Positions 1-12,771 of a stretch of DNA of 64,000 bases are shown here, one piece after another. The notes beneath the pieces are model-generated. The model saw only the letters and a list, made by a program, of their open reading frames with translations. It was not told the origin of the DNA and made no database searches. Each line of letters opens with the position of its first letter. The stretch's first letter is position 1. The stretch lies in the NCBI RefSeq assembly GCF_016802725.1, contig NC_052664.1:15148405-15212404 (forward strand). The letters are read 5' to 3'. Origin of the DNA: Solenopsis invicta. Taxonomy: Eukaryota > Arthropoda > Insecta > Hymenoptera > Formicidae. A program made the position numbers and the translations under genes.

Positions 1-1952
1 TCCCTTTTGCCATCGATAGCAGCATTATATTCTCGCAAAATTCTTGTTTAATATTCATCCATACGCATGTTCTTTTCCTTCAAACTGTAAATTTTGTAAG
101 TTGTGAAGAAAAGTTTTAACCCTCGTGTCCGGCTTCGCTCCGTATTCGAATTTCTGAACAGTCTCTCTTCACCCCATTTCGTAATATGGGAACAGCTGGC
201 CACGGTTTTGTTGAAACTCAGCCACTGTTTTGTATCAAGTGATGGACACCAAGATGTGACCTGAATTTGAGAATTGAATTCTGATGTCGTCATAAATAAG
301 AAAAGTTTTTAAAGCGAACAAAATAACTTGAAAACGCTTTTCTCTTTAGGAAACGTGCGAACAAGAAATGTATATTTTAAAATAAGAATTTCAAAATAAA
401 ATGATAACTATACTGAGAAAAATGATCCGTTTATATTAACAAAACTTATATGATTGAGTGTTTCTGGCGAAACCAAACAGAATTTCTGGTTATTATATCA
501 AGACTGGTTGTTACAATCACGTTTGATAGATTTTACTATAAGATTATAGTACCAGATGATAATTTCTAGAAGATTTTTTATTTGTCAGACACACTGGTTG
601 AATCTAACAGAATTCCTATTAATGCAACAAAACTGTTTTCAGTGTATCTTCGTGACTTTTTATAAACATTAACACGTTTCTTATTTTATGTTATGTTTCG
701 ATAATTCTATATGTTGTAAATCTAAATTACAAAATTATAATTTTTTTATAAATTTATTAATCTTTTAATTTACTAAATCTTATGTACAGATTATAAATAT
801 TCTCTATTATTTTTATCACTTAAAATATTACGGCGATTTCCAGAGAAGATCAAACACTTTTTCTATATCAATATTATTTCACATTATCGCAGCTTTTTTC
901 AGAATAAAGTTTCTTTTTGCTGTAAAAACCTAGCAGCCGGCAAACGTAGCGAATGCCAACGTTTACCTATCTCCTGAGATGTTATGTCCCGTTGGTGCTC
1001 GAAGAGCAAACTTTGTCCCTTTTGCCATATGCTAGCGCATCTCAGCTAATGCAGTTTCCAACGGGACTACAAATTCTGCAATTTGGCAGCCATTCGTTCA
1101 CAACAGTGTGTGGATCGTTATTGGTGACGCGCGACTGTAAATAACATTTTGATGTCTGTCGAATATTAATATTGCGCCTCGGAACTGCGCTTGTTAGCCC
1201 TTCGGATTATGAGCTGCAATTACATTCGGAGCATGTGCAAGGTGGTCCCGAATTCGCTGGGGACACACTGCGCAGAGCGTTTCGACAGGGGCCGAGAACA
1301 GCTTCGACCGTTAACTACATTTAGAGCTCGAAACCGTTTCCACGGAACTTTACGGGCTTTCGTGCGGTGTAGAGGATGTTCCAAAACTATTTTCTTGTTA
1401 ATCAATTCTTCGATAAATTTCAGAATGATTGATATTTATCAAAAAATAAAGTAACAGTTCTTATTTAGTAGAAATAAGATTTTAATGAATTAAGCTTTAG
1501 AACGGAAAATTTATTTACATAATTTACAGTTATATTTACAGCAAAAATACTCTAAAACTGACAGTGACTTCGGAGCAAGAGGAATATAATTTTTTGAACT
1601 TCTACTGAACAAAACAATGTATTTAAAAAAAGATAGCAAATAAATATTTAGTAAAATCTCAATATATATTTTTCTTATTAAAATGAATATTAAAATTAAT
1701 TGATTTAATAACTAGAATTCTACATGATTCCTTTTTGAACCATTCTATGTTATTTCTAGTACATAGGCATTGTCAAGTAACGATCGTATGCAACTTTCGA
1801 CAGTAAGCGAACATCGTTATCCACTTTGACCCGTGATAGGCGGTTTATGTGCACGATCGTATAATACGCAACGAGCGGTCACCAGCACGTGCGCGCGCGT
1901 AGTAATCGAAGTTTATAAACCCGCCCCGTTATTAATCGCGCCTGATATTAAT

Positions 1953-1999
1953 CCACACACACACACATCCACACATAAACACACATATGTACACACACG
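1953..1999. repeat. Interrupted (CA)n microsatellite
   Basis: CA dinucleotides with interruptions (ATCC, TAAAC, TATGT). Confidence 0.9.
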
Positions 2000-2470
2000 C
2001 ATGCACTGTGCGTTAATACTTTCGTGTTGCAAATTAGCGAGTTATCTCCATTTCCATGTTGGAATCAGCATGCGGCTCGCCGATTCATTACTTTGTAGAT
2101 TTTCATCTGTTATTCGTTTACCTACCTATCTAATCGCGTTTTTTTTTTTTTTAATATGCAAAAACAATTTTCACTATAGAGTTTGCAAAATATTTATCAG
2201 AGAACATACTGATATTTTATTAGATTTAAAATTTTGTCTTTCACAGAAAATTTGTTTTCGTTATTCTTTTTGTTACGAATAAAGATTTAAACGATTGGAA
2301 GTATTTATAGATTGTTTTTACTAAAATTATTTAACTCATAAAGCATTTTTTTTATGTAAATAAAATATAAAAAATTAACGAAACAATTTATGCAATAATA
2401 ATAAATATTTGCAAGCATAAGCAATCGCTTTTTGTTGTGCAGCTTCATGAAAAATGTATTTTTTCTTTCT

Positions 2471-2518
2471 TCTGCCGGTTCTCTTTCTCTTTCTCTCTCT
2501 CTTGTTTCTTCTCTCTCA
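2471..2518. repeat. (CT)n / CTTT low-complexity tract
   Basis: Pyrimidine-rich run of CTTT and CT units, the source of spurious ORFs on both strands. Confidence 0.85.
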
Positions 2519-2847
2519 TTCACCACTTAGTTTGCTACTGGAGGGCGCGCCCAGTCCGTTAATTGTCACGAAATTATTAAACGGACGCATAGGGCACTCG
2601 CAGGCCGAGCCACAGCCCTGCCATAAGGGGCACATCGTGACGGAATTCATTCTCGTAGTGCATCCTGCGCATAGGGTTTCTCATTCCGTCCTTCCCTCCC
2701 TTGTGCTTCGTCTAACTAGACGACACACGTAGGGTCTCCCTTCCTCGGGCGAACCCTCCTCCTGGAACGTACCCGGTTCTATTTGTCTCTGTCACCAGTA
2801 AATGGCCTTTGCTGAGCACCACGACGAGTCTTCCAGATATCTCTTCT

Positions 2848-2850
<3 letters not shown>

Positions 2851-2874
<24 letters not shown>
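2851..2874. repeat. (CT)12 microsatellite
   Basis: Uninterrupted CT dinucleotides. Confidence 0.95.
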
Positions 2875-2879
<5 letters not shown>

Positions 2880-3645
2880 CGCAGATTCTCAGAGGATTCC
2901 CGTTTTCTCCTTGTCTCTCTCTTTATGCCTCTCACGCGTTCCTTCCTATACATTTCTCTCTCTTCTTAGGCCTCGAGTCGGGGCCGATAAAAATCGGCTT
3001 GGATGACGCCATTGGAAGGACTCTTACTTCTATTTCTCTTTGGCTTTATGGCACAATCTCATTTATTTATGTTTCTTTCGTTCCTAGCTTATTTGCTCAA
3101 TAAGTCTTTATCTGTTATTATACTTTTTAAAAATGCTTTAATTTTTGTAATCTGATGTAAAATTATATAATAATCAACAATGGGTTTTAGGAAAAATTAA
3201 TAAGGAATAGAAAACATTAGAAAATGTAACCATAAATAATTAACAAATTTTTTAAATTATTTATATAATTATATAATATTTATTTGTGTTTTTTATTGAT
3301 AGACATTAGCAGTAATAATTTTGAATTTTTAATATCATACTATTAAAACGATAAAGTAAATTCCAGTTGTTATACAAAAAGCTTTGAGCCTAAGATAATG
3401 TAATATTGTTTCCTAAACGGACGATAACAAATGTGACACACATTCACTTTAAGGGTTAACTGATACTGGCAACTTGCCAAGACACCGCGTCGCGTGTCTG
3501 TTTACCAGCATTGTGCCACCCATCATTGAATAGCAGGTATTAGTGGCAAAATTCATTTTATTTAATATCGAATTTTATGAATTTGATTTATATAATAGAC
3601 ATCTATAAATGAATTAATAGTTACATAATTTTATTCATATTTACT

Positions 3646-3837
3646 ATTGATTTTTCTAATGTAATTGATCGAGTAGAATTTATTTTAAGCAGAAACTGTA
3701 ACTGGAGCCGCGATATTTTATATTAATAATATAATATTAATATTAATAATATTAATAATATAAAATATCTTTTAGCTCCAGTTACAGTTTCTGCTTGAAA
3801 TAAATTCTACTCGATCAACTACATTAGAAAAATCAAT
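3646..3837. mobile_element. Near-perfect fold-back element (MITE-like), 192 bp
   Basis: The left arm (3646-3708) and right arm (3775-3837) are reverse complements with only two mismatches over 63 bases. The centre is an AT-rich, itself palindromic TATTAAT tract, so nearly the whole 192 bp can fold into one hairpin. There is no coding capacity. The near-identity of the arms suggests recent origin or ongoing conversion. A fold-back MITE is the simplest reading; a source of small RNA is an alternative. Confidence 0.75.
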
Positions 3838-4770
3838 AACATTTTATGTCGATTTGGGGTCCACTATTAAATGTTTATTGTGACCCATTTATTTATTTTT
3901 TAGCCTGACATTATAATATTATACGTAATACAGTATTAATGCTAATTGTCCTTCATATAATATAACATAAACAAATTTTTAGAGTCATTAATATTTTATC
4001 ATATTATGTATCACGTTATGACGTTTATGTCAAATTATTGACACAGTTGAAAATTCAATTTTTCAGCAATTAGCACTTATTAAAACATTTCGCTGTTTCA
4101 AATAATTGCGTGGTTTTTTTATTTTCAAAGAAACATACAAGTATAGTTAATATACATATATAGCCATATAATTTTGTTAGAGAAGATTGATGACTGCTAA
4201 GATGAAGAATAAATTTAGAGACTATCTTTAGTTAGTCCTGTCACTCATGTGACACGGCGTCATAACGCCGCTTAATCTTACCATGCAACAGGATTCATTA
4301 AACGAGCCTAATAAAAATCAGGCGTTATTATCGCTGATGTGCTACCGGGTGGCCTCTTACTTCTCATTAGCTTCGATGGACCCACGTTCGTTCTCTTCCG
4401 TCTTTTTTTTTACGTCCGACCTGATTTTCCCTGTAAGCGATCACCTGATATGTGATCATTTCCACGAGCCGGGCGATACATCACTTTGTTACTTTATGGA
4501 TCGTACCTCGTTAGCTGACGGAACGAATGATCTTAGTTTTGCAACGTGCGTCCGTACAGTTGTGCAGAATTTATGTCTGCGCGATACTCATAACAGTCGT
4601 TAAACGCAGATGTCTAGCTAGAATTGAGAAGTTATATTTTCAAATATATGTATTCGTTAATTTATGTCATCAATTCTTTATTTATTTAGCAATAGCTTTT
4701 TTAATTTCTTAAACACTTTTGACTATTACATTAAGTATGTGCACAAGCTCGTAAAATTTTTTAACAAATT

Positions 4771-4903
4771 AAAAAACTCATAAAAATAAGTTGCAAAATT
4801 GCATCGTGACAACTAACTTTTTATCAAGCAAAAACTCTATTTAGATAAAAACTTATCTATGACAACGCAACTTATTTTACAACTTATTTTTATAAGAGTT
4901 TTT
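4771..4903. repeat. Imperfect inverted repeat, 133 bp
   Basis: The left arm, starting AAAAAACTCATAAAAATAAG, pairs with the right arm ending AACTTATTTTTATAAGAGTT. Mismatches and indels occur toward the centre. It directly abuts the dispersed repeat at 4911 and might be part of the same larger element. Confidence 0.55.
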
Positions 4904-4910
4904 ATTTTTT

Positions 4911-5095
4911 TCTCTCTCAAATCGGTCTTTCATGAGTGAAGATCGTAGTCTCCATTCGATGCGCAAAACATGCTCTATAACGACTGTCTTTGCAAAGGTA
5001 CTCTCGGTGATTTGTCAAGGTCTTCTGAGAAATAGCCAATTAAAAATCTGATATATTCTAAGATTTGAACCTAGATCTTCGACAGACGCTTTTTT
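4911..5095 (-). mobile_element. Dispersed repeat with a tRNA-like B-box, possible SINE fragment
   Basis: Bases 4911-5033 align by eye with 51670-51793, sharing blocks such as TCTCTCAA, GAAGAT, TGTCTT and GGCAAAGGTACTCT-like sequence (TGCAAAGGTACTCT here). On the minus strand, AGGTTCAAATCT near 5067-5078 fits a Pol III B-box, hence the SINE suggestion. No A-box or clean termini were established. Confidence 0.4.
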
Positions 5096-5875
5096 TTCAT
5101 GTTGATTTTTTAATGATAAATATTCGAAACGAAAGATATATTACACAATAAACATAATATTTTAATATTATTTACATATTTAAATTTCTAAAATTGACAA
5201 AAATAAAAAAATTACGAGAAATTTTATACAATTTAAAAGTGTAAAACTTTTGTACTTTAAGTGGAGCGTTAAACATATTTTATACATTTTCTTGAAAACA
5301 CTAAGACGTTGCATTTTCGACGCAAATACCGGAAAATCGACCGAGATAATAGCGGGTTTGTAAATCTTCTGGGGCCGAGGCGGAGATAACGAGCCAGGAT
5401 GTCTTCGTGGAGTACGCTTCTTCGCGGTTATATACTTCGTGGACATTTAGTTTCGGTTTAAGTTTGCCGAAGAGAGAAAAGTTTGTCTCTGTGTCGCTGT
5501 TGGTAACTCAATATGCCGGACTTGCCGTAGGAATCGACCGTTTTTAAAAAGTCACCAACCGGACGATTGTTTAAACCCTCTAACGATTGTTCAACTCGTT
5601 AAGGATCCATTAGAGGCTTCGGACTCGGTAGACCGCGCAAATTTTCCGCCGCTCGAAGTCTCTCGGCCCTCGCTTCCTGCGCTTTAGCGGTGGCAAATTA
5701 ATTCAAGTTTTCCCATCCGAGTTGGTTATAGTAAGTTTTTACTAACGGCCGTTCTCTCCTTGGAAAATTTCCCTGTAGACCATAATAGCTATGCTGCTAT
5801 GTTTAAGAGCTTTTAGTTTGTTAGGTTTGGTGAGCAATAAATCGCTGTTATCGAAAACAGTGTTTACTCAGCAGT

Positions 5876-5915
5876 CTTCTCTTTCTCTCTTTCTTTCTCT
5901 TTCTCTCTCTCTCTG
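5876..5915. repeat. CT-rich tract
   Basis: CT and CTTT units, imperfect. Confidence 0.85.
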
Positions 5916-6101
5916 CTTAAAAGTAAAATTTTAGAAAAATGTTAATAAATTGGAAAATGAAAAGTCTATTTAGACTCTGAAATCAATTATTTTAGTAATT
6001 ATTAATAAAAATTTGCAGAAATTTTAACAAAGTGAATATTTAAACGTAAAAATCAAATGTTAGAAATTCTAACAACTAACGTAATAATTAATACATAGTA
6101 T

Positions 6102-6299
6102 CAATATGATAATTAAACAAAGTCAGATAACTGTGGCACAGTTATGTGCACAAATTTAAATGTAAATCCTTCATACTTTATTAAAACACACAAAACGCGT
6201 TCTGTTATATATTTAATAAAGTATGAAAGTCTTTATATTTGAATTTGCGCGTTTGCAACCGCGCTGTACTCTCATTAGCTTTGTTCAATTATCGTATTG
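6102..6299. mobile_element. Decayed fold-back element, about 198 bp
   Basis: The outer ends CAATATGATAATTAAACAAAG and CTTTGTTCAATTATCGTATTG pair. The inner arms CTTCATACTTTATTAAA and TTTAATAAAGTATGAAAG pair almost perfectly. Intermediate parts are diverged. The length resembles other fold-backs in the window. No ORF. Confidence 0.55.
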
Positions 6300-9200
6300 T
6301 TAAATTTTGAGAGTTCATTGAATTATCACATTTATGAGATATAATATTATATTGTCTGGAAAAATTATATAAGAAAAATAAAAGCAAATCAATCAATAAA
6401 ATGAATAAGTGAAATGTATTAACTGTAATTAGTATCTTCTTTGTTAAATATTAAAGTATCAAATTTAAACGAATTTCTTGAGTTAAATAACATTTTATTA
6501 TTTTCAACTTTTTTGTGTCGAGATTTATCATTTTAACACAAAACATAATTAAAAAAAACCTTATCTAATCAATCCATTTTTGTGTGTAGCGTCTATATCG
6601 ATATATGCATCTACATTTGAGTTAATTTTTTTAGTTGTTAAATTGTTTAATTTCATTGTTTTTGTTTTAACATTATGATTTTAAAGCCGTTTAATACAAG
6701 TTTAATACAATAAATAATATAGTTTAATAGTAATTTAGTAATAATTAATTAGTTGCACGTAATCAATCATAATTACTGCGCTCAAAGTGTATTTAATGCA
6801 TTAAAACTATTTAAAATATTAAAAAAGTCATTACTTCGAGTCTTGCATTAAAATTATTAAGAGCAGTTAGATGTTATGAAAAGCTAAGTTCATTTTTATG
6901 TCGCATGTTTCTTTGAATTATGAGATAAGTTTCCGCGACATGTTTTTCACATCGACCATTTGCTTAATGAGGAATCAGGAGGATCTCGAGTTAAGGGACT
7001 GGAACATTTGAAGGATTGCGGGGAGCATTGCATTGTTCTCCTACGCGTTTCGGCTTTTCTCCAGCCCATCATCGTCCCCTTTCGACGCTCATACTCATTC
7101 TTTTTCATGCCTTCAATACTTACACTTTCTTTTAAAGCACATTTGTCGGGCAATCACATTCGTTACGTGGCCTTTTCTTGAAAAGGCAATTTGTCTTTCA
7201 AGCTGCATGAACGATCTTATCTTCAGTGTACGTTCTATGTGGCGGCCATTGCAAACAAATCTTTTTACATGAGGATTGGATAGTTGAGAAATCAATGTCA
7301 TCGTGAATATTTATAAGATGCATTGATTTCTTTTTTACTACTGTTAATTCTGAAATATTTTTGTACGAAATATATTTAAAATATTTATTAAATGTTCTCA
7401 TAAGATTACATAAAATTTATTGTGTATTTTTTTTTATCATCAACGAAATATTGTAACTTTTAATGCATATAATGTTTCCGCTTGTTAAAACTTTTTATCT
7501 TATATTCTCCCTTTGTTCTATAATTTCTCCTTCATTTAATCGACGGTACATCGACATTGTAAAATGTTGATACGCAGTATCTTCGAATGAAAATAATGGT
7601 ATCTTGATAAATTTAAACATCTCAACAGCTATGAGTTTGGCAACGTCTCGAGCTTCTGCACGCTAATTAGCCCGTAGTTTCACGCATGTTTGACTTTCTC
7701 GACTAACGTAACTCGTTGTCGGAAACGAGAGGTGTCTCCGTCGTGTATCGCTCTGGCGAAATCGTGGTGCAAATTACCAAGAGCAATTAAGATCGTTAAT
7801 TACCGACGTCAAAGTGCGTGTCGCTCTTCTTCAGTACAATGGGAATTTATGAAGAAAGGCACGCGTTCTCTTCATCAGATACGGCAGACTGTCGCAGTCT
7901 ATCTAATTGACATGCGAGTTGACGTTGGGAATGCAATATGCATCGATGTATGCATGCATACATATTAAGATGCATAAATCATTTATTATTTTTAAATATT
8001 AAATAACCACTCTTTCTTTAAACATTAGCTGAAGGACCCTTTGTGCGACACTGGTTTCTTATGCAATTTTTTCTCAGCGCATTCTTGCATCGTTTCTTTC
8101 CTGAGAAATCGCGTGCTCGCAGTCAATTCAATACTTATCGGCGCACGTGTCACCTGGTCTACTTTCTTTGTATGCGCAATCGTTACTTGTATGTACTGCT
8201 TACTCACTGCAAATGGCTCATACAGTCGCGCGAACTTTATCTTTTTCTCTTCGTAGAACAAGTGCTTTTATGCGATATTGGACTCCCCGATTCGTCATTT
8301 AATGACGCGCATTATTGGATCGAAGTTTCTATAGCTCGAAGTTGCAGTCCTACCCGACTGCAACTATGCCAAGTTGAATAAACAAATCAGTAGTATTCGT
8401 TTCTTTCCAAATACACGAAGAAAGGGATTGTAATGTTATTTTTTTGTTCTTTCAAGATAGTCGTTACTTTATGAAGTTATGCGAAAGTTATGATATCGTG
8501 AAGAAATACATAGTTACTAGAACATTTTTTCGCATTTTAAAGTAGTAAGTAGTTTTTCTTTAAAAAGATTACTTGTTATGCATAGTAGCGATGGTATCTG
8601 TTCAAAAATGTAGTAGTTTATGGCTGAATAATTCACATGATTTATCAAAAGCAGCTGAAATATCGAGTGAAAAAAATTGCTATTTTCAGTACTGGCTTGA
8701 AATTTTATTATTATATCTATTTCAAATATATTAAATTCTTAATGTTTCTATTCTGATGACTTAAGATTAATTAAAAGTTACATATATTTCCAAGCATACA
8801 GTTTTTCTTTATTTGATTAGCACAAATAATTTAATTAAAGTTTTAAAATAAAAATTATAATAGAAAATATTACTAACTCTGGATTATCTTTCCAATACAT
8901 CGATTATTGAACAAATAAAAGACAATGTTTTATATATTGTGTTACTTTTATTTCGTAAAAAATTAAAACATAAAATTATTTATCATTAGTCATTATAAAA
9001 ATCTGTTTTTTGTTGTATTCTATACATAAAATTGCTGTATTTGTAATTCTACATGTGAAAAATGTGATCGATTACTGATATTAAATTTATGTGGATGTAA
9101 ATATTATGTAAAAAAATACATTAAGGAAAATAAGCAGTTGAAATTTTTCACGACAGAATTATTCTTAAAGATCGCGCGAAGTATCTGAGATTTTCGCACG

Positions 9201-10600
9201 CAGATGTTTCTAATCTTCCTAGGGGTAGAGCGCTATAAACCGAGATTGACATCGAGTGAAATTGACGGGGGGTAATCCGGGAATTCAGGGAAAGAGTGGG
9301 GAAAATGGGTCTTCAGGAAATAAGAAAACTTTTGTTCCCGATCGACCGTTACTCTCCGCATTGCGATAAGAAACGAAAGAGAGATGATCGTCGCCTTCTT
9401 CCTTTTTTTTTTCTTTCGTTCTCCCGTTCGCTTTTTCCAACGCTCGCCGGCTGCACGAAGTCATTTTCTTAAGAGGGGGCCGACGAGATGCGTCGGGGGG
9501 CACGTTTCAAAGGCACCTGGTTTTCTTTCGCTCGATAAATCGGACATTCCTCCCGTTTCGCTACCGCCGCGATCTCATTATTTTCGTCCTACTATTTTTC
9601 CTCCTTCGGATCCTGTGAGGACGTGAACTGCCGAGCGGTCGGTAAGGGGTATCCTTAATCACGTAGAGATGCTTACATTCCATTAACAAAATGTCATTTA
9701 AATGTCTTTGCCTTTGACGTTGGTACGCTAGTTTGTACGTTCGCCGAATCGAGAAGCTTTATTATTAGTTTTGCGTAAATGTTATTCATTTTTTTGATCT
9801 TTACATAAACATTTAAGATATTTTAAATACAACTTCTAGAAATGCAGTTTTCAACACACGTTGCGCGTTATTATTCTTGATTATTATCGTGCGCTCTCGG
9901 CAATAATTGTTCCGTGTCGTTGCACTAATTGCACCTTTCCCTTCGATCGAAAGTAGATTACATTGCGTGCAAGGGGTGCTCTCACCTTGAGTCCGAGAAG
10001 ATAATCGTTACAATTATGTATGGTGAATACTGTCTCTTGCGCACAATGTTTCGCATCTCGATACTACGAATAGTAAGTTATCTTTTGGCATGCGAACGTG
10101 CATATGTAAAAGTAAATTAAAAATGATAAAAATGTATAATTTTCGGAAACGATATCAATCAAAAAATAATTGAATACCTCGAGAGAAATAAAACTAAGTT
10201 ATTCTATGTGATAATTTTGATGTATTTATAAATTAGAAATACACCATATAATTCTTTTTATTCGTAAATTTAAAAAAAACTTTATTATAATTAACAAAGA
10301 CAGAATTTGGCACTGTACATGAAATATATATTTTTTAATTACTATATATTGTTTTTTTTTTAAATATATATGTATATATATATTTGTAAGAAATGATTGG
10401 AAAAGAAATTTTTTTCTTAAATCAGAGTGTTTTCTACTAGAAAAAAAATGGAAAAAACCTTGAATTTTTAGGCGATATTTTTTATTCTTGAAAATCATAA
10501 AATGTTAGTACTTCGAAAAATTTTGGAAATTTTATTGTTTTAAATTTAAATTTTGTCTATTTCTGACAACATTATTTCTTTAATCATTCTTTCTTAATAG

Positions 10601-10845
10601 CACAAGAAAAAAAAATTAGTATCAAGTCAATAATCATCATTTTATATATAAACAAGGGTATAAAATCTTGAAAGAATTTGATAATCTTGCATAATTTGCT
10701 TACATGAAGAAACAAAATTCTTTATGCAAGATACAAATTTCTTTATGTAAGTTATGTCTCTGTTTAAGATTATCAAATTCTTTCAAATTTTACATGCTTA
10801 TATATGAGAACGTGATTGTTGATTTGAAAATAATTTTTTTTTCTA
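10601..10845. mobile_element. Fold-back MITE family 1, copy 1
   Basis: The inner arms (AAAGAATTTGATAATCTT and AAGATTATCAAATTCTTTCA) are near-perfect inverted repeats. The outer ends begin with CACA-AGAAAAAAAA and finish with TTTTTTTTCTATG. The left half is clearly homologous to the element at 60717-60906, including TTATATATAAACAAG, ATAATTTGCTTACA and GAAGAAA blocks in the same order. Non-coding. Confidence 0.7.
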
Positions 10846-11395
10846 TGAATGTACAATGTTGACAATCGATAAATATGCATGGCATATATCTTTACGTACA
10901 TCAAGTACATTCTCATGTAACTCGCAAGTTTTCGTAAAAAAAACAGTGACAATAAAAGACGATAGATTGTTCTAAATTGGCGCTGTGTTTAATCACCTCT
11001 CAAATTCTATTGTTCAACTTCTAGTGCTAAAATGTACAGAACTTTGTATATCGCAGACCTTTATATGTCATTTAGTTCATATTTTTTTTTACATTAAAAA
11101 ATTTTTACATAAGAAAACATTACAATAAACATTAAAATAAAAATCTAATACAAAAAGATAATAAAATAAATTTCGAAAGAATATTAAAAAATTCTCTAAT
11201 CATATCAGGAATTTTGAATAATTTTTTCTTGAAAAAGACCAGGAATTATCAAGGAATACTTTTACAAAATTGGAGTAAAGCACTCCGTAAATGCATACGA
11301 TTTTTAAAATTTGGAAAATTGATTATTTGTTATAATGTACATATGTTCTTGTAGTTAGTGTTTCAAGTGTACTTTAAGGTATGTTAACCATCAAT

Positions 11396-11415
11396 TTTGA
11401 TTATTTTGTCGCAGA
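11396..11415 (+). other. Predicted splice acceptor of the plexin exon
   Basis: A T-rich stretch ends in TTTTGTCGCAG at 11405-11415, immediately before the base composition shifts from AT-rich to GC-rich. The pyrimidine tract is moderate. This is the best acceptor between the AT-rich upstream DNA and the coding start. Confidence 0.6.
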
Positions 11416-11568
11416 CCTGGGAGAGGCTCAAGGAAGAGGCCACCTCCGCCACAATCGCCGGGCAGCGCGGAAGAGGAGGAGGAGGAGGAGGCGGAGGAGG
11501 AGGCGGGAGGAGGGGAGGGGTGGAGGAAGGCGCGACGGAGTCCATAGTGTGGAGGAAGTAGAGTAGGC
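11416..11568 (+). other. 5' untranslated part of the plexin exon
   Basis: The exon appears to begin at 11416, after a CAG acceptor, and runs 153 bases to the ATG. It contains no upstream ATG, so 11569 is the natural first start in this exon. Bases 11474-11520 are a purine-rich GGA/GGC run. The presence of an acceptor implies at least one upstream non-coding exon, which I could not place. Confidence 0.65.
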
Positions 11569-12765
11569 ATGTTGTCAGTCTTCCCGGCAACAACGACGGG
11601 GACGATGAGGGTGGTGCGGTCGATGGTACGGTGGTCGCGTCGACGATGTTGGTGTCGCCCGTCGCTGTCGCTCATTCTGATCATCACGCTATCGTTATCG
11701 TTGCCGACAGCGCGCTCGTTGCCGGCCGATATAGTGCAGAAATTTCACGATCCGGAGGTGGAGCGCATGAACCATCTGGTGGTGGACAAGAACACCGGCC
11801 GGGTGTACGTAGGCGCGGTTAATCGTCTCTATCAGCTGTCGCCGGACCTGCTGCTCGTCGTAAAGGAGGTCACTGGACCGAAGGGCGACTCGACAGCGTG
11901 CTCGATGCTAGACTGCCCCCGTGAGGCGCAGAAGCGGCCAGTCGACAACGTGAACAAGGCCCTGGTGATCGATTACACCACCACGCGGCTCATCTCCTGC
12001 GGCAGTCTGTTCCAGGGCATGTGCACGGTGCGCAATCTGCACAACATATCGGATGTGGTGCAGGAAGTGAAGGAGGCGGTGGTGGCAAACAACGCCACCG
12101 CTTCGACGGTCGCGTTTATCGCACCCGGTCCACCAAATCCACCGGTCTCCCAGGTCATGTACGTCGGCGTGACCTTCACCGGCAATTCGCCCTATCGTTC
12201 GGAAGTGCCGGCAGTGAGTTCGCGTTCCCTCGACAAGGACAAGATGCTCAACATCGCGGAAGCGGCAGTCACGACCGGTACGCGTATGTACGTCAACTCT
12301 CTGTCGCGCGAACGTTATCCCATCAACTACATCTACGGCTTCAGCAGTGGCGGGTTTAGTTATTTCCTCACCACGCAGATGAAAAATACGGAGACGCCGA
12401 TCTATCTCTCGAAACTGGTTCGCGTGTGCCAGGACGACGAGCATTATTACTCGTACACGGAGATACCGATTAATTGCACTAGCGACGAGCGTATCTACAA
12501 CCTGGTGCAAGCCGCCTACGTCGGCAAGGCCGGCTCGGTACTCGCCGGCGACCTGGGCATCACCGCTCAGGACGACGTGCTGTTCGCTGTGTTCGCCGAG
12601 AGCGACGGGCCCAACAGTGACGTGCCGCGGCCGCACTCGGCTCTGTGCGTCTACTCACTCAAGGCTATCCGCCGCAAGTTCATGAGCAATATACAGAGAT
12701 GCTTCAGCGGCGAGGGACAGCGGGGCCTGGAGTTCATCTCTCCGAGCCACAAATGCATATCAACG
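11569..12765 (+). CDS. PlexA: Plexin A, first coding exon (signal peptide and most of the Sema domain), partial
   Basis: This encodes residues 1-399 of a plexin, a single-pass receptor for semaphorins that guides axons at the neuronal surface. The start is the first ATG in the exon; residues 13 and 19 are alternative methionines. A basic stretch (residues 15-30) precedes a hydrophobic core (33-46), typical of a signal peptide, with likely cleavage near ARS-LP (about 50). The Sema domain starts around residue 55; GRVYVGAVNRLYQL (77-90) is a plexin hallmark. Cysteines at 111, 116, 144 and 152 fit the first conserved Sema disulfides, with more at 287, 303, 360, 378 and 396. N-glycosylation sequons lie at N159, N175 and N302. 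The protein aligns best with the class A plexins I know (inference from memory), matching the RCFSGEG and C-I-S segment before the FCG motif of the full domain. The frame stays open 18 codons past the splice donor and then stops, so the Sema end, PSI, IPT, transmembrane and RasGAP parts must come from exons not seen here. Codon use is GC-rich compared with the flanks. Confidence 0.95.
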
Positions 12766-12771
12766 GTGAGT
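12766..12771 (+). other. Splice donor after plexin codon 399 (GTGAGT)
   Basis: GTGAGT follows CAACG exactly at a codon boundary (phase 0). Family similarity of the translated protein ends here, and the readthrough frame stops 18 codons later (12820-12822). Base composition falls back to AT-rich shortly afterwards. Confidence 0.9.

Larger units (their letters stand above)
1..3645. other. Non-coding DNA upstream of plexin, first part
   Basis: AT-rich, with a slightly GC-richer patch at 1080-1380 and pyrimidine tracts at 2.5-3 kb. Open frames here (for example 1833-2282) are low-complexity or CA-repeat derived. I see no exon. Bases about 410-655 have weak TIR-like ends (ATACTGAGAAAAATG and TTTTCAGTGTAT). 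Confidence 0.6.
5096..10600. other. Non-coding DNA upstream of plexin, second part
   Basis: Mostly AT-rich, apart from the fold-back element at 6102-6299. GC-richer patches at 5300-5830, 6950-7260, 7690-8380 and 9170-9650 might hold enhancers or non-coding 5' exons of plexin, but I could not pin any splice pair. TATCGATA, a DRE-type motif, occurs at 6596-6603. Confidence 0.5.

Noticed and set aside
1833..2282. 149-codon plus-strand ORF
   Set aside because: Contains a CA microsatellite and a poly-T run, with no domain or conserved-looking segment.
11908..12636. 242-codon minus-strand ORF
   Set aside because: It is the antisense shadow of the plexin coding exon.
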